Part shown: positions 1 to 8,679 of the stretch, piece by piece
Layout: the number at the start of each line of letters is the position of its first letter
Position numbering within the stretch: the first letter of the stretch is position 1
NCBI GenBank assembly: GCA_050955065.1
Contig: JBPBQT010000200.1
Span: 1 to 17,966, forward strand
From: Robbsia sp050955065
GTDB lineage: Bacteria > Pseudomonadota > Gammaproteobacteria > Burkholderiales > Burkholderiaceae
Direction: 5' to 3'
DNA length: 17,966 bases
Notes under the pieces: generated by a model
Told to the model about the DNA's origin: nothing
The model's database searches: none
Seen by the model: the letters and a program-made list of their open reading frames with translations, nothing else
Made by a program: the position numbers and the translations under genes

Positions 1-1
1 T

Positions 2-421
2 ACCGCCCTGCGCGATCCGGCGGCCGTCGCCGACGATGCGCGCCGGGCACGCGAACAATTCGGCTTCACGCGGATGTGGAGCATTCACCCGGACCAGATC
101 GCGCCGATCGTCGCGGCCTTCGCGCCCCATGACGACGACATCGCGCTGGCCGCCGACATCCTCGACGCGGCGACGCGCGCCGGCTGGGGACCGATCCGGC
201 ATCGGGACCGGCTCCACGACCGCGCGAGCTACCGCTATTACTGGTCGGTGCTGCGCCGTGCCCGGCAGGCGGGCCGAGCCCTGCCTGCGCACGCGGCGGC
301 GTTTTTCCGCTCGGGCGACGCGCCATCGGCCGGCGGCCCGCAGCACGACGCTCGGTTGGGCAGCGCTTCTTCGGACGGCGACCCGTCGGGCGCCCATCCA
401 TTGGGTGGCGATGCACAATGA
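2..421 (+). CDS. CitE-like CoA-ester lyase (HpcH/HpaI aldolase family), 3' end only
   Basis: The frame is open from the window edge to a TGA at 419-421, giving the last 139 codons of a gene whose start lies outside. Near the beginning the product reads GFTRMWSIHPDQIAPIVAAF, which matches the C-terminal region of the citrate lyase beta-like (CitE) branch of the HpcH/HpaI aldolase family, where a GF..(K/M)xxIHPxQ motif precedes the last helices. Family members are cytosolic, metal-dependent enzymes that cleave or form CoA thioesters such as malyl-CoA, citramalyl-CoA or citryl-CoA. The metal-binding residues lie upstream of the window, so the substrate cannot be judged. The last 45 residues or so are polar and low in complexity. 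CitE-like genes are often found among TCA-cycle genes in Burkholderia, which fits acnA downstream. The family call is fairly secure and the exact reaction unknown. Confidence 0.75.
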   Translation, partial: TALRDPAAVADDARRAREQFGFTRMWSIHPDQIAPIVAAFAPHDDDIALAADILDAATRAGWGPIRHRDRLHDRASYRYYWSVLRRARQAGRALPAHAAAFFRSGDAPSAGGPQHDARLGSASSDGDPSGAHPLGGDAQ

Positions 422-607
422 CAACGTCCGACAGGCGATCCGGCGTCGCGGACATGCAAATTTTGAGAGGGCGGTGCCCGAATGCGCCAGAATAGCGCCT
501 GCGTCCGAAAACCCCGGCTGGCTTGCGCAGCGCGCGATCGCCGGCGGGCTTTGGTGCTTCCCCGTGGCACGACTCTCAAACGATCCATCTGAAAGGTTAT
601 TTTGAAA

Positions 608-1159
608 ATGAAGAAAGTGATGGCTGCAGTTCTCGCCGGCGCCTGCATGTTGGCGGCGAGCGGATTTTCCACCCAGGCATTTGCCCAGATCACCATCACC
701 GGCAAGGCCGCCGCGAAGAAAAATCCGAAAAAGGCCGAGAAAAAGGCCGAGAAAAAGGCTGAACGCAAGAACGACCGTCGCGCCTCGCGTCACGCCGGCC
801 GCCGGGTGGCCGGTGCCGCGACGCCGGTTGCTGCAACGATGGCCGCCGGATCGGAGAAATGGCGCTGCGAAGACAACGCCAGCCTCTTCCTGGCCGGCGA
901 CATGAAGCGCGACCAGATCCTCACGCTGTTCTGGGATGGCCGCAACTACAAGCTGCCGCGCGTGCAGACCACGACCGGCGCGGACCGTTTCTACGACCCC
1001 GCATCGGGCATGGATCTGGTGGTGATTCCCGCCAAGGCGATGCTTTTCAACGACCGGGGCGACCGCACGCGTCTCGCCGACGAATGCAGGACCACGGCGA
1101 TGCTGGAGCAGAACGCCCCCGCACCGACGCAGGCAAACGAACTGCTGCCGAACAAGTAA
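608..1159 (+). CDS. Exported MliC-like (C-type lysozyme inhibitor-like) protein with Lys-rich linker
   Basis: The 183-residue product begins with a typical signal peptide (MKKVMAAVLAGACMLAASG, then a likely cut after AFA near residue 25). A very basic stretch at about residues 32-60 follows, containing three KAEK-type repeats encoded by 12-bp units at 731-766. The C-terminal domain, from about residue 80, has a WRC near its start, a TTTGADRFYD-like strand and a second Cys in a DECRTT context. This pattern of two Cys around a small beta-barrel resembles the MliC/PliC lysozyme-inhibitor fold (PF09864), whose members protect peptidoglycan in the periplasm. No lipobox is seen, so it is probably soluble. 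A TTG at 602 is an alternative start: the purine-rich GAAAGG at 591-596 sits 5 bases before TTG and 11 before ATG. I prefer the ATG. Function rests on motif resemblance only. Confidence 0.6.
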   Translation: MKKVMAAVLAGACMLAASGFSTQAFAQITITGKAAAKKNPKKAEKKAEKKAERKNDRRASRHAGRRVAGAATPVAATMAAGSEKWRCEDNASLFLAGDMKRDQILTLFWDGRNYKLPRVQTTTGADRFYDPASGMDLVVIPAKAMLFNDRGDRTRLADECRTTAMLEQNAPAPTQANELLPNK

Positions 1160-1200
1160 TACAGAAGTAACGCAGAAGAAATAAGGCTCCGCACCCGTCT

Positions 1201-1223
1201 CCGCGTCTGGGGACGGGACGCGG
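1201..1223 (+). other. Possible hairpin in the acnA leader
   Basis: CCGCGTC (1201-1207) can pair with GACGCGG (1217-1223) around a 9-base loop. It lies between the MliC-like gene and acnA and has no T-run after it, so it may be a weak terminator, a leader structure or chance in GC-rich DNA. Confidence 0.25.
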
Positions 1224-1278
1224 GTCACTCCTCCCCTCGAGACACGCGGTAACGACGCGCCAACACCAAGGACAAACC

Positions 1279-4005
<2,727 letters not shown>

Positions 4006-4052
4006 CGCGGATCCGGGGACCGTCCCACGGCGGCTCCCGGATGCAGTACCTC

Positions 4053-4078
4053 GAACGACCCGGCCTGCCGGGTCGTTC
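4053..4078 (+). terminator. Terminator-like hairpin after acnA
   Basis: A perfect 11-bp stem (GAACGACCCGG at 4053-4063 with CCGGGTCGTTC at 4068-4078) encloses a CCTG tetraloop, 48 bases after the acnA stop. Only a weak T-rich tail (TGCCTT) follows, so termination may be partial. Confidence 0.6.
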
Positions 4079-4172
4079 TGCCTTGCGGCGCGCAATGATC
4101 CGCGCGAACGGCGTCGTGTACGACCCCGCAATGGGAAAACAAAACCCCGTTGCGCGGTTAGGATTAAAATGT

Positions 4173-4198
4173 GAGGTTAGCCTATAGGAACGAACCTC
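4173..4198. promoter_or_regulatory. Inverted repeat with a CCTATAGG core before the DUF2863 gene
   Basis: GAGGTT (4173-4178) and AACCTC (4193-4198) flank a perfect CCTATAGG palindrome (4181-4188), ending 6 bases before the ATG at 4205. The ten bases CCTATAGGAA recur at 10469-10478. It could be an operator, a promoter -10 (TATAGG) or chance. No convincing -35 hexamer is visible. Confidence 0.3.
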
Positions 4199-4204
4199 TC
4201 AGAC

Positions 4205-5446
4205 ATGCGCTCGCGTACCGCAAAACGAATTCCCGCCGACGCTGAAAAGCTGGTCGGCCTGTCGCTGGCCCTGTATGCATCGGGGAGCCGAGTCGAGGAC
4301 CGCTTCTGGGAAAATCGTCTCGACGCCCTGCTCACCCGCCTGCTGCGCGGCGGCCAGCAGCCGACGCTCGACGCGGCGCTCGACCAGCTCCAGCAAAAAC
4401 ATGCCGAGGCCTACGGCGCGCTGGCCGATCTCGCCGAGACACAGAGCGAATCGGTGCAGATCGAACATGAAGGCCAGCTGTGGGATGTCGTGCTGGTCGC
4501 CGCGCCCATCCTTGCCTGGACGCGTTTTCTGATTCCGTCGGGGCCTTTGAAGCGCGAGGCGATCGAGGCGATCGCCAATCAGTTCCAGGCGCATCTGGCG
4601 GCGGCGGGCACCCGCGTCACGCTGGTTCCCTATCTCTACAGCATCGACCAGTTGCCGCGCGCGCATACGGACGCGTTCCGGCTGACGCAGCAGCTCGCGC
4701 AGTCAGCCCTGAGTGGCGCCCCGCCGCGCGTGGGTTCCGGCGGCCTGCCGGAAAGCGCCCCGATCCTGGCCGATCCCCGTTTCCTGCTGGGCGTCATCGC
4801 GGCGCCCGCGGGGGCCGCGCTGTTCCATTGGCAGGAAGAAGGCGTCGGGGACGACGCGCCGCGGGGACAGCGCATCGAGCGCGCCCACTGCCTCGAGCAA
4901 TGGCGCGATCAGGCGGGTCCGACCCTGGCGCACGTGCTGCCGGGATGCGAATTCGAATGCCTGCTGCCCGACGCCTATCACTCGGCCTGCCGCGACGCCG
5001 ATGAACGCATCCGGCCGCATACGATCCGCACGGCGGTCCGCTATCTGGAGGAAACCCTGCAGACCAGCGCGAGCGAGCTGCGGGCGGTGGTGGGCGGATT
5101 CGGCGAGCAGCACGTGGACGAATACCGTATCGGTTTCACGCGCCGTGGCAGCAACGCGGTGCTGTACGGGGTGGTCTGGCCGCTTTACGGCCGGGAAAGC
5201 GACGCGGAAGCGGATGGCCCCGGTGCGGCCCAGGAAGGCGACGGACCCCCGCCGGATGCGCCGCTCGACGCCATCGTCGGACTGCTGCGCGAGACGGGCG
5301 TGACCGATATCCGGCGCCACCCGGGGCGCTTCGATCCCGATTACTGCGAGGATTGCGGCGTACCGCTGTACGCGGATCCCGTGGGCGAGGTCGTCCATGC
5401 CGAAATGCCGGAGGACGCGGAGCCTTCACAACAGCATTTCCATTGA
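4205..5446 (+). CDS. DUF2863 family protein
   Basis: The 413-residue product matches DUF2863, a family I know from betaproteobacteria. The opening (RTAKRIPADAEKLVGLSLAL, then ASGSRVEDRFWE), the middle (PYLYSIDQLPRAHTDAFRLT) and the close (DYCEDCGVPLYADPVGEVVH, then AEMPE) are characteristic. No signal peptide or membrane segment is seen, so it should be cytosolic. The C-terminal CxxC (Cys381 and Cys384) followed by a His-rich end could bind a metal or act in redox chemistry, but that is inference. No function is established for the family. The gene is probably a single unit, with a terminator-like hairpin upstream and a strong terminator just after its TGA. The ATG at 4205 has no good Shine-Dalgarno sequence. 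Confidence 0.85.
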   Translation: MRSRTAKRIPADAEKLVGLSLALYASGSRVEDRFWENRLDALLTRLLRGGQQPTLDAALDQLQQKHAEAYGALADLAETQSESVQIEHEGQLWDVVLVAAPILAWTRFLIPSGPLKREAIEAIANQFQAHLAAAGTRVTLVPYLYSIDQLPRAHTDAFRLTQQLAQSALSGAPPRVGSGGLPESAPILADPRFLLGVIAAPAGAALFHWQEEGVGDDAPRGQRIERAHCLEQWRDQAGPTLAHVLPGCEFECLLPDAYHSACRDADERIRPHTIRTAVRYLEETLQTSASELRAVVGGFGEQHVDEYRIGFTRRGSNAVLYGVVWPLYGRESDAEADGPGAAQEGDGPPPDAPLDAIVGLLRETGVTDIRRHPGRFDPDYCEDCGVPLYADPVGEVVHAEMPEDAEPSQQHFH

Positions 5447-5452
5447 TGCAAG

Positions 5453-5490
5453 AAAAAAGCGCGTCGGCTCCAGGGCCGGCGCGCTTTTTT
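5453..5490. terminator. Bidirectional intrinsic terminator between convergent genes
   Basis: Sixteen-base arms at 5453-5468 and 5475-5490 pair with a single G-T wobble around a six-base loop. The left arm begins with six A and the right arm ends with six T, so each strand has a GC stem followed by a U-run. It lies between the plus-strand DUF2863 gene and the minus-strand gene ending at 5566, and should serve both. Confidence 0.9.
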
Positions 5491-5565
5491 CCTCCGCCGC
5501 ATGCGGATTTTCAGGTCGGGGCGCCTGGGGCCGGATGACCAGCCGTCGGCGCTCCGGTCACCCGA

Positions 5566-5907
5566 TTACCAGCCCGGCTGCGGTCCATAGACTGGGACCG
5601 GCGGTGCGCAGGCATAGCCGCGACCGTAGGCGTCATAGCAATACTGCGGCGGCGCGGCGTACACTGGCTGTGCGTAGACCGGCTGCGCGTAGACGACCTG
5701 CTGACGTGGCGCGCTGACGACCGCGGAACCAATCAACAGGCCAGCCACCGCACCCACGACTGCCGCGCCGGCATAGCCGCCGCCACCGCCGTAGTATCCG
5801 CCGCCGCCACGGTAGTATCCGCCACCGCCATGCCAACCCTGGGCGCTCGCCTGACCGGCCATCGCAATCCCACCCGCCAACATCAGCACCATCGCAATCT
5901 TTTTCAT
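5566..5907 (-). CDS. Exported Gly/Tyr-rich protein with PVYA repeats
   Basis: The 113-residue product has a clear signal peptide (MKKIAMVLMLAGGIAMAGQ, then ASA with a likely cut before QG). A run of GGGGYY units fills about residues 25-45, a glycine-rich hydrophobic segment (AGAAVVGAVAGLLIGSAVV) lies near residues 46-64, and repeats of YAQPVYA come before the end. The C-terminal part has two Cys (QYCYDAYGRGYACAPP). The layout resembles small exported PXPV-repeat or glycine-zipper proteins common in Burkholderia, whose functions are poorly known. It could be membrane- or envelope-associated through the central segment. The ATG at 5907 follows AGGGAA. It diverges from a second Gly-rich envelope gene at 6324. 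Function unknown. Confidence 0.75.
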   Translation of the reverse strand: MKKIAMVLMLAGGIAMAGQASAQGWHGGGGYYRGGGGYYGGGGGYAGAAVVGAVAGLLIGSAVVSAPRQQVVYAQPVYAQPVYAAPPQYCYDAYGRGYACAPPVPVYGPQPGW

Positions 5908-6323
5908 TTCCCTAGACTCCAGAAACCGCCACGCTCGTATGAAAGCGCATGAAGATCATTCTCCTGCAATTTCCCGTAGGTTTGTGTAGGGATTCATTAC
6001 ATCACATTACGCACCGATCTCATGTATGTCCGTTTGTATCGCGGCCGGCGTTACATGCGGCCCGGCCGGCGTCATATGCGGCCCGGCCCACCCCATTGCG
6101 GCCCGTCCCGCCCCGCTGCGCGGCAAAAATCCAACACCGGACGAGAACACAGGTGTCGCACTCGGCAAACCGAGGGTTAGAACTGGTTGCGATTGTTACG
6201 TACTGTAGCAACCTGGGCTGCGCGCGCTGTTATTGTTTGCTCATCGGTTTTCCACGACCGGCTGGCAGCAACGCCCGCTGTACTCGATGATGCTGAGACC
6301 CTGTAAGACACACGGAGAATGGT
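5908..6323. other. Divergent intergenic spacer, 416 bp
   Basis: No convincing gene is seen here. It must hold the promoters of both flanking Gly-rich genes, but I could not identify clear -35/-10 pairs. It contains a three-copy tandem repeat (6043-6104), an inverted repeat GGTTGC/GCAACC at 6185-6190 and 6208-6213, and on the minus strand a 15-codon reading frame (5912-5959) just before the gene that starts at 5907. Confidence 0.6.
6043..6104. repeat. Tandem repeat, three units of about 21 bp
   Basis: Units lie at 6043-6063, 6064-6084 and 6085-6104. The first two differ at three positions, and the third is one base shorter and more diverged. All begin with GGCC and end with TGCGGCCC. The array sits in the spacer between two divergent genes, about 135 bp from the nearer start codon. 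Confidence 0.75.
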
Positions 6324-6503
6324 ATGCGTAAATTCCTGACACTGACCGCGATCGCGGTAGCAGCCAGCACCCTTGGTGGTTGCTGGTGGGGTCCGCCACC
6401 CGGCTGGGGTGGCGGTGGCGGCCATGGCGGCGGGGGCGGCTGGGGTGGCGGTGGCGGTCCGCGCGGCGCCGTGGTCGTACCGGGTGCGTCGCACGTCGCC
6501 TGA
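6324..6503 (+). CDS. Small Gly-rich lipoprotein (59 aa)
   Basis: The ATG at 6324 follows a good Shine-Dalgarno (GGAG at 6314-6317, six bases away) and opens a 59-codon frame ending in TGA at 6501-6503. The product starts MRKFLTLTAIAVAASTLGGC, a lipoprotein signal peptide with an LGGC lipobox and lipidated Cys20. A short mature part follows with WWGPPPGWGG and two glycine runs broken by His and Trp, then a non-repetitive end (PRGAVVVPGASHVA). The residue after Cys is Trp, not Asp, so outer-membrane sorting is expected. The ribosome-binding site plus the lipobox make this a credible gene despite its size. Its function is unknown. A terminator hairpin follows at 6595. Confidence 0.75.
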   Translation: MRKFLTLTAIAVAASTLGGCWWGPPPGWGGGGGHGGGGGWGGGGGPRGAVVVPGASHVA

Positions 6504-6594
6504 GAAGGCATCTCGCGCCGATGTCCGTATCGCTTCTGGATACGCAGGGATGAGATGTCATGAAATGCGGCATGAAGGCATGACGTGATACGTG

Positions 6595-6624
6595 GAACGG
6601 GGCGCCTGAACGGGCGCCCCGTTC
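6595..6624. terminator. Hairpin terminator between convergent genes
   Basis: A perfect 12-bp stem (GAACGGGGCGCC at 6595-6606, GGCGCCCCGTTC at 6613-6624) closes a six-base loop. The following TGCGTTTACTT is only moderately T-rich. It lies between the lipoprotein gene (plus) and the membrane protein gene (minus, stop at 6630) and may act on both strands. Confidence 0.65.
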
Positions 6625-6629
6625 TGCGT

Positions 6630-7697
6630 TTACTTCCGCTCGGCGTAGTCCTGCCAGAGCACCATCAGAATCGTCATCAACGCCGGTCCGACGAACAGAC
6701 CCAGCAGGCCCAGCGTGCCGAAACCGCCCAGGATGCCGAACAGCACCAGCAGGAACGGCAGGCGCGACGAGCCGCCGATCAACATCGGCCGGATGAAATG
6801 CTCGGCGACCATGACAATCGCAAAGCCCACCACGACCAGCGCGATCGCCGCACCCGTCGTGCCCTGGGCGAGCAGATACAACGCAGCGAGGATGAAGATC
6901 ACCGGCGCGCAGAACGGCAGCATCGCCGCCACCGCGCTCAGCGCCGCGAGCAGTACCACGTGCGGCACGCCCGTGAAGAAGTACGCGACGCCCAGCAGCA
7001 CGCCCTCGCCCAGTCCCACCAGCACCAGGCCGCTGACGGTGCCACGCACCGAGACGGCCATCCGGGTGGCGAGGCTCGCGCCATCATCGCCAAAGGCGCG
7101 CTGCGCCGCACGCAACAGTTGCACGCGCAGGGTCGGGCCGGCAGCGAAAACGAAGAACATCACCATCAGCATGAAACCGAACGTCACCAACGCATGCACC
7201 AGCTGCTTGCCGAAATGGCTGCCGTACATGTACAGCGAGTTGCGCGGCAGGCGCCCCAGCAAGGCGCCGCCCGAGTGCGGATCGGCGAGATTGGCACGCC
7301 ACCAGGTCGTGACCTGCTGCGAGCCGAAGGGCAGTTTCGCCAGCCAGTCGGGTGGCGGCAGGCCGTTGCGCTCGATGGCCTGCACCTGTACGAACAGGTT
7401 GTGGACCTCGCCCGTCAGGTTCACCACGCCGAAGACCAGCGGCACCACGAACACGATGGCGACCAGCAGCACCATCACCGCGGCGATGAGTCGCGGGCGG
7501 CCCTGCAGCAGCGGCCAGCGCTGGACACGCTCGAACAGCGGCCAGAGCGCGATGGACAATACGCCCGCCCATAAAACGGCCGGCACGAACTCGTGAACAA
7601 CCCATATCGCGAGGACGGTCAATGCTGCGTACAGCACGCTGAGCGCGGTATGCTGACGATGAGCGATCTCGGTGTGCGGTATGCTTGAATCGCTCAT
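6630..7697 (-). CDS. AI-2E family (YdiK/PerM-like) membrane protein
   Basis: The 355-residue product has the AI-2E transporter family layout. Two hydrophobic segments near residues 18-50 and a third at about 70-90 are followed by a soluble region, then four to five more membrane helices. Family hallmarks are visible in GVPHVVLLAALSAVAAMLPF, AEHFIRPMLIGGSSRLPFLL and GGFGTLGLLGLFVGPALMTI. Members include the proposed AI-2 exporter TqsA, sodium/proton antiporters and many uncharacterised proteins such as YdiK, so the substrate cannot be assigned. The ATG at 7697 is preceded by a strong GGAGGT (complement of 7701-7706). It is divergent from ahpC and shares a 202-bp promoter region with it, so co-control by peroxide stress is possible but not shown. 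Confidence 0.85.
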   Translation of the reverse strand: MSDSSIPHTEIAHRQHTALSVLYAALTVLAIWVVHEFVPAVLWAGVLSIALWPLFERVQRWPLLQGRPRLIAAVMVLLVAIVFVVPLVFGVVNLTGEVHNLFVQVQAIERNGLPPPDWLAKLPFGSQQVTTWWRANLADPHSGGALLGRLPRNSLYMYGSHFGKQLVHALVTFGFMLMVMFFVFAAGPTLRVQLLRAAQRAFGDDGASLATRMAVSVRGTVSGLVLVGLGEGVLLGVAYFFTGVPHVVLLAALSAVAAMLPFCAPVIFILAALYLLAQGTTGAAIALVVVGFAIVMVAEHFIRPMLIGGSSRLPFLLVLFGILGGFGTLGLLGLFVGPALMTILMVLWQDYAERK

Positions 7698-7790
7698 AGG
7701 ACCTCCGACACACGGCGCGAAATCGCGCTGGAAGACACGCCGGCGATGCCGGAGCGAAGCGTTCGCCAGGCAGAAACACCTTGCCTTCCT

Positions 7791-7836
7791 ATAGTTAAAA
7801 ACAATCGTTTCATTTTATTTAATTAACTTTTAAAAT
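7791..7836 (+). promoter_or_regulatory. Candidate ahpC promoter with an OxyR-like half site
   Basis: ATAG (7791-7794), seven bases and CAAT (7802-7805) match the OxyR half site ATAG-N7-CTAT at seven of eight fixed bases, with the inner T and A also in place. A weak -35 (TTTCAT, 7808-7813) and a good -10 (TAAAAT, 7831-7836) lie 17 bases apart just downstream, the arrangement expected for an OxyR-activated promoter. The second OxyR half site is poor. A different -10 (TACTGT, 7853-7858) is possible. Confidence 0.4.
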
Positions 7837-7899
7837 GGGAACCGGTGGCACATACTGTGTTCATCGAATCACGTTTAACTTCAACCAAACGGAAAAGAG

Positions 7900-8463
7900 A
7901 TGCCGATCATCAATTCGCAAGTCAAGCCTTTCAACGCGACCGCCTTCCATAATGGCAAGTTCGTTCCCGTCACCGAGGAAAGCCTGAAGGGCAAATGGTC
8001 CGTCGTCGTGTTCTATCCCGCTGACTTCACGTTCGTGTGCCCGACCGAACTGGAAGACCTGGCCGATCATTACGCAGAATTCCAGAAGCTGGGCGTGGAA
8101 GTCTACGGCGTTTCGACCGACAGCCACTTCGCCCACAAGGCATGGCACGACACGTCGCCGGCCATCGGCAAGATCACGTACCCGCTGATCGGCGACCCGA
8201 CGCACATCCTGTCGCGCAACTTCGACGTGCTGATCGAGGAAGAAGGTCTGGCCTACCGCGGCACGTTCCTGATCGATCCGGAAGGCAAGGTCAAGGTCGC
8301 CGAGATCCACGACAACGGCATCGGCCGCGACGCCAGCGAACTGATGCGCAAGGTCAAGGCCGCGCAGTACGTCGCCGCTCACCCGGGTGAAGTCTGCCCG
8401 GCAAAGTGGAAGGAAGGCGAAGCCACGCTGACGCCGTCGCTCGACCTGATCGGCAAGATCTGA
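7900..8463 (+). CDS. ahpC: Alkyl hydroperoxide reductase subunit C (peroxiredoxin)
   Basis: AhpC is the cytosolic typical 2-Cys peroxiredoxin that reduces hydrogen peroxide and organic hydroperoxides and is recharged by AhpF. The 187-residue product has the usual length. The peroxidatic Cys47 lies in FYPADFTFVCPTE and the resolving Cys166 in HPGEVCPAKW. The C-terminal LIGKI agrees with the enterobacterial-type AhpC. The DSHFAHKAWH and YPLIGDPTHILSRNF stretches are also typical. The ATG at 7900 follows the purine-rich GGAAAAGAG. ahpF follows after 216 bases, on the same strand and with a hairpin between, so the two are probably co-transcribed at different levels. Confidence 0.97.
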   Translation: MPIINSQVKPFNATAFHNGKFVPVTEESLKGKWSVVVFYPADFTFVCPTELEDLADHYAEFQKLGVEVYGVSTDSHFAHKAWHDTSPAIGKITYPLIGDPTHILSRNFDVLIEEEGLAYRGTFLIDPEGKVKVAEIHDNGIGRDASELMRKVKAAQYVAAHPGEVCPAKWKEGEATLTPSLDLIGKI

Positions 8464-8511
8464 TCGTCACGATCCGCTACAAGCAGTCTACGCGATAGTC
8501 CGGTCATGTAG

Positions 8512-8534
8512 TTCGACCGGGCGGGCCGGTCGAA
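8512..8534. other. Intercistronic hairpin between ahpC and ahpF
   Basis: TTCGACCGG (8512-8520) and CCGGTCGAA (8526-8534) form a perfect 9-bp stem with a five-base loop, 49 bases after the ahpC stop. It is followed by a run of A, not T, so it is not a normal intrinsic terminator for the plus strand. It may stabilise the ahpC end of a processed ahpCF transcript. Confidence 0.5.
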
Positions 8535-8679
8535 AAAACAACTGGTCATCGCTCACCTCGGACGTTTCGTCCAGGGGTCGTCCGGGCACGCCATGGGTCG
8601 TACGATACGTACCCGCCGCGCCCGGATGCGGCCCTCGTCCTGTGCCTTGCTCCATCATTCTCACGGAATTTCACAAGCC

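Noticed and set aside
36..605. Plus-strand frame of 189 codons overlapping the CitE-like end
   Set aside because: Out of frame with the IHPDQ motif and rich in Arg/Ser/Thr, typical of a shifted GC-rich frame.
6630..7697. Calling the membrane protein an autoinducer-2 exporter
   Set aside because: The family name is historical; members include antiporters and uncharacterised proteins, and nothing here points to AI-2.
8593..8679. N-terminal extension of AhpF by 29 residues
   Set aside because: The extension is Arg-rich and unlike AhpF, and the ATG at 8680 puts the Cys pair at residues 129 and 132, as in E. coli AhpF.
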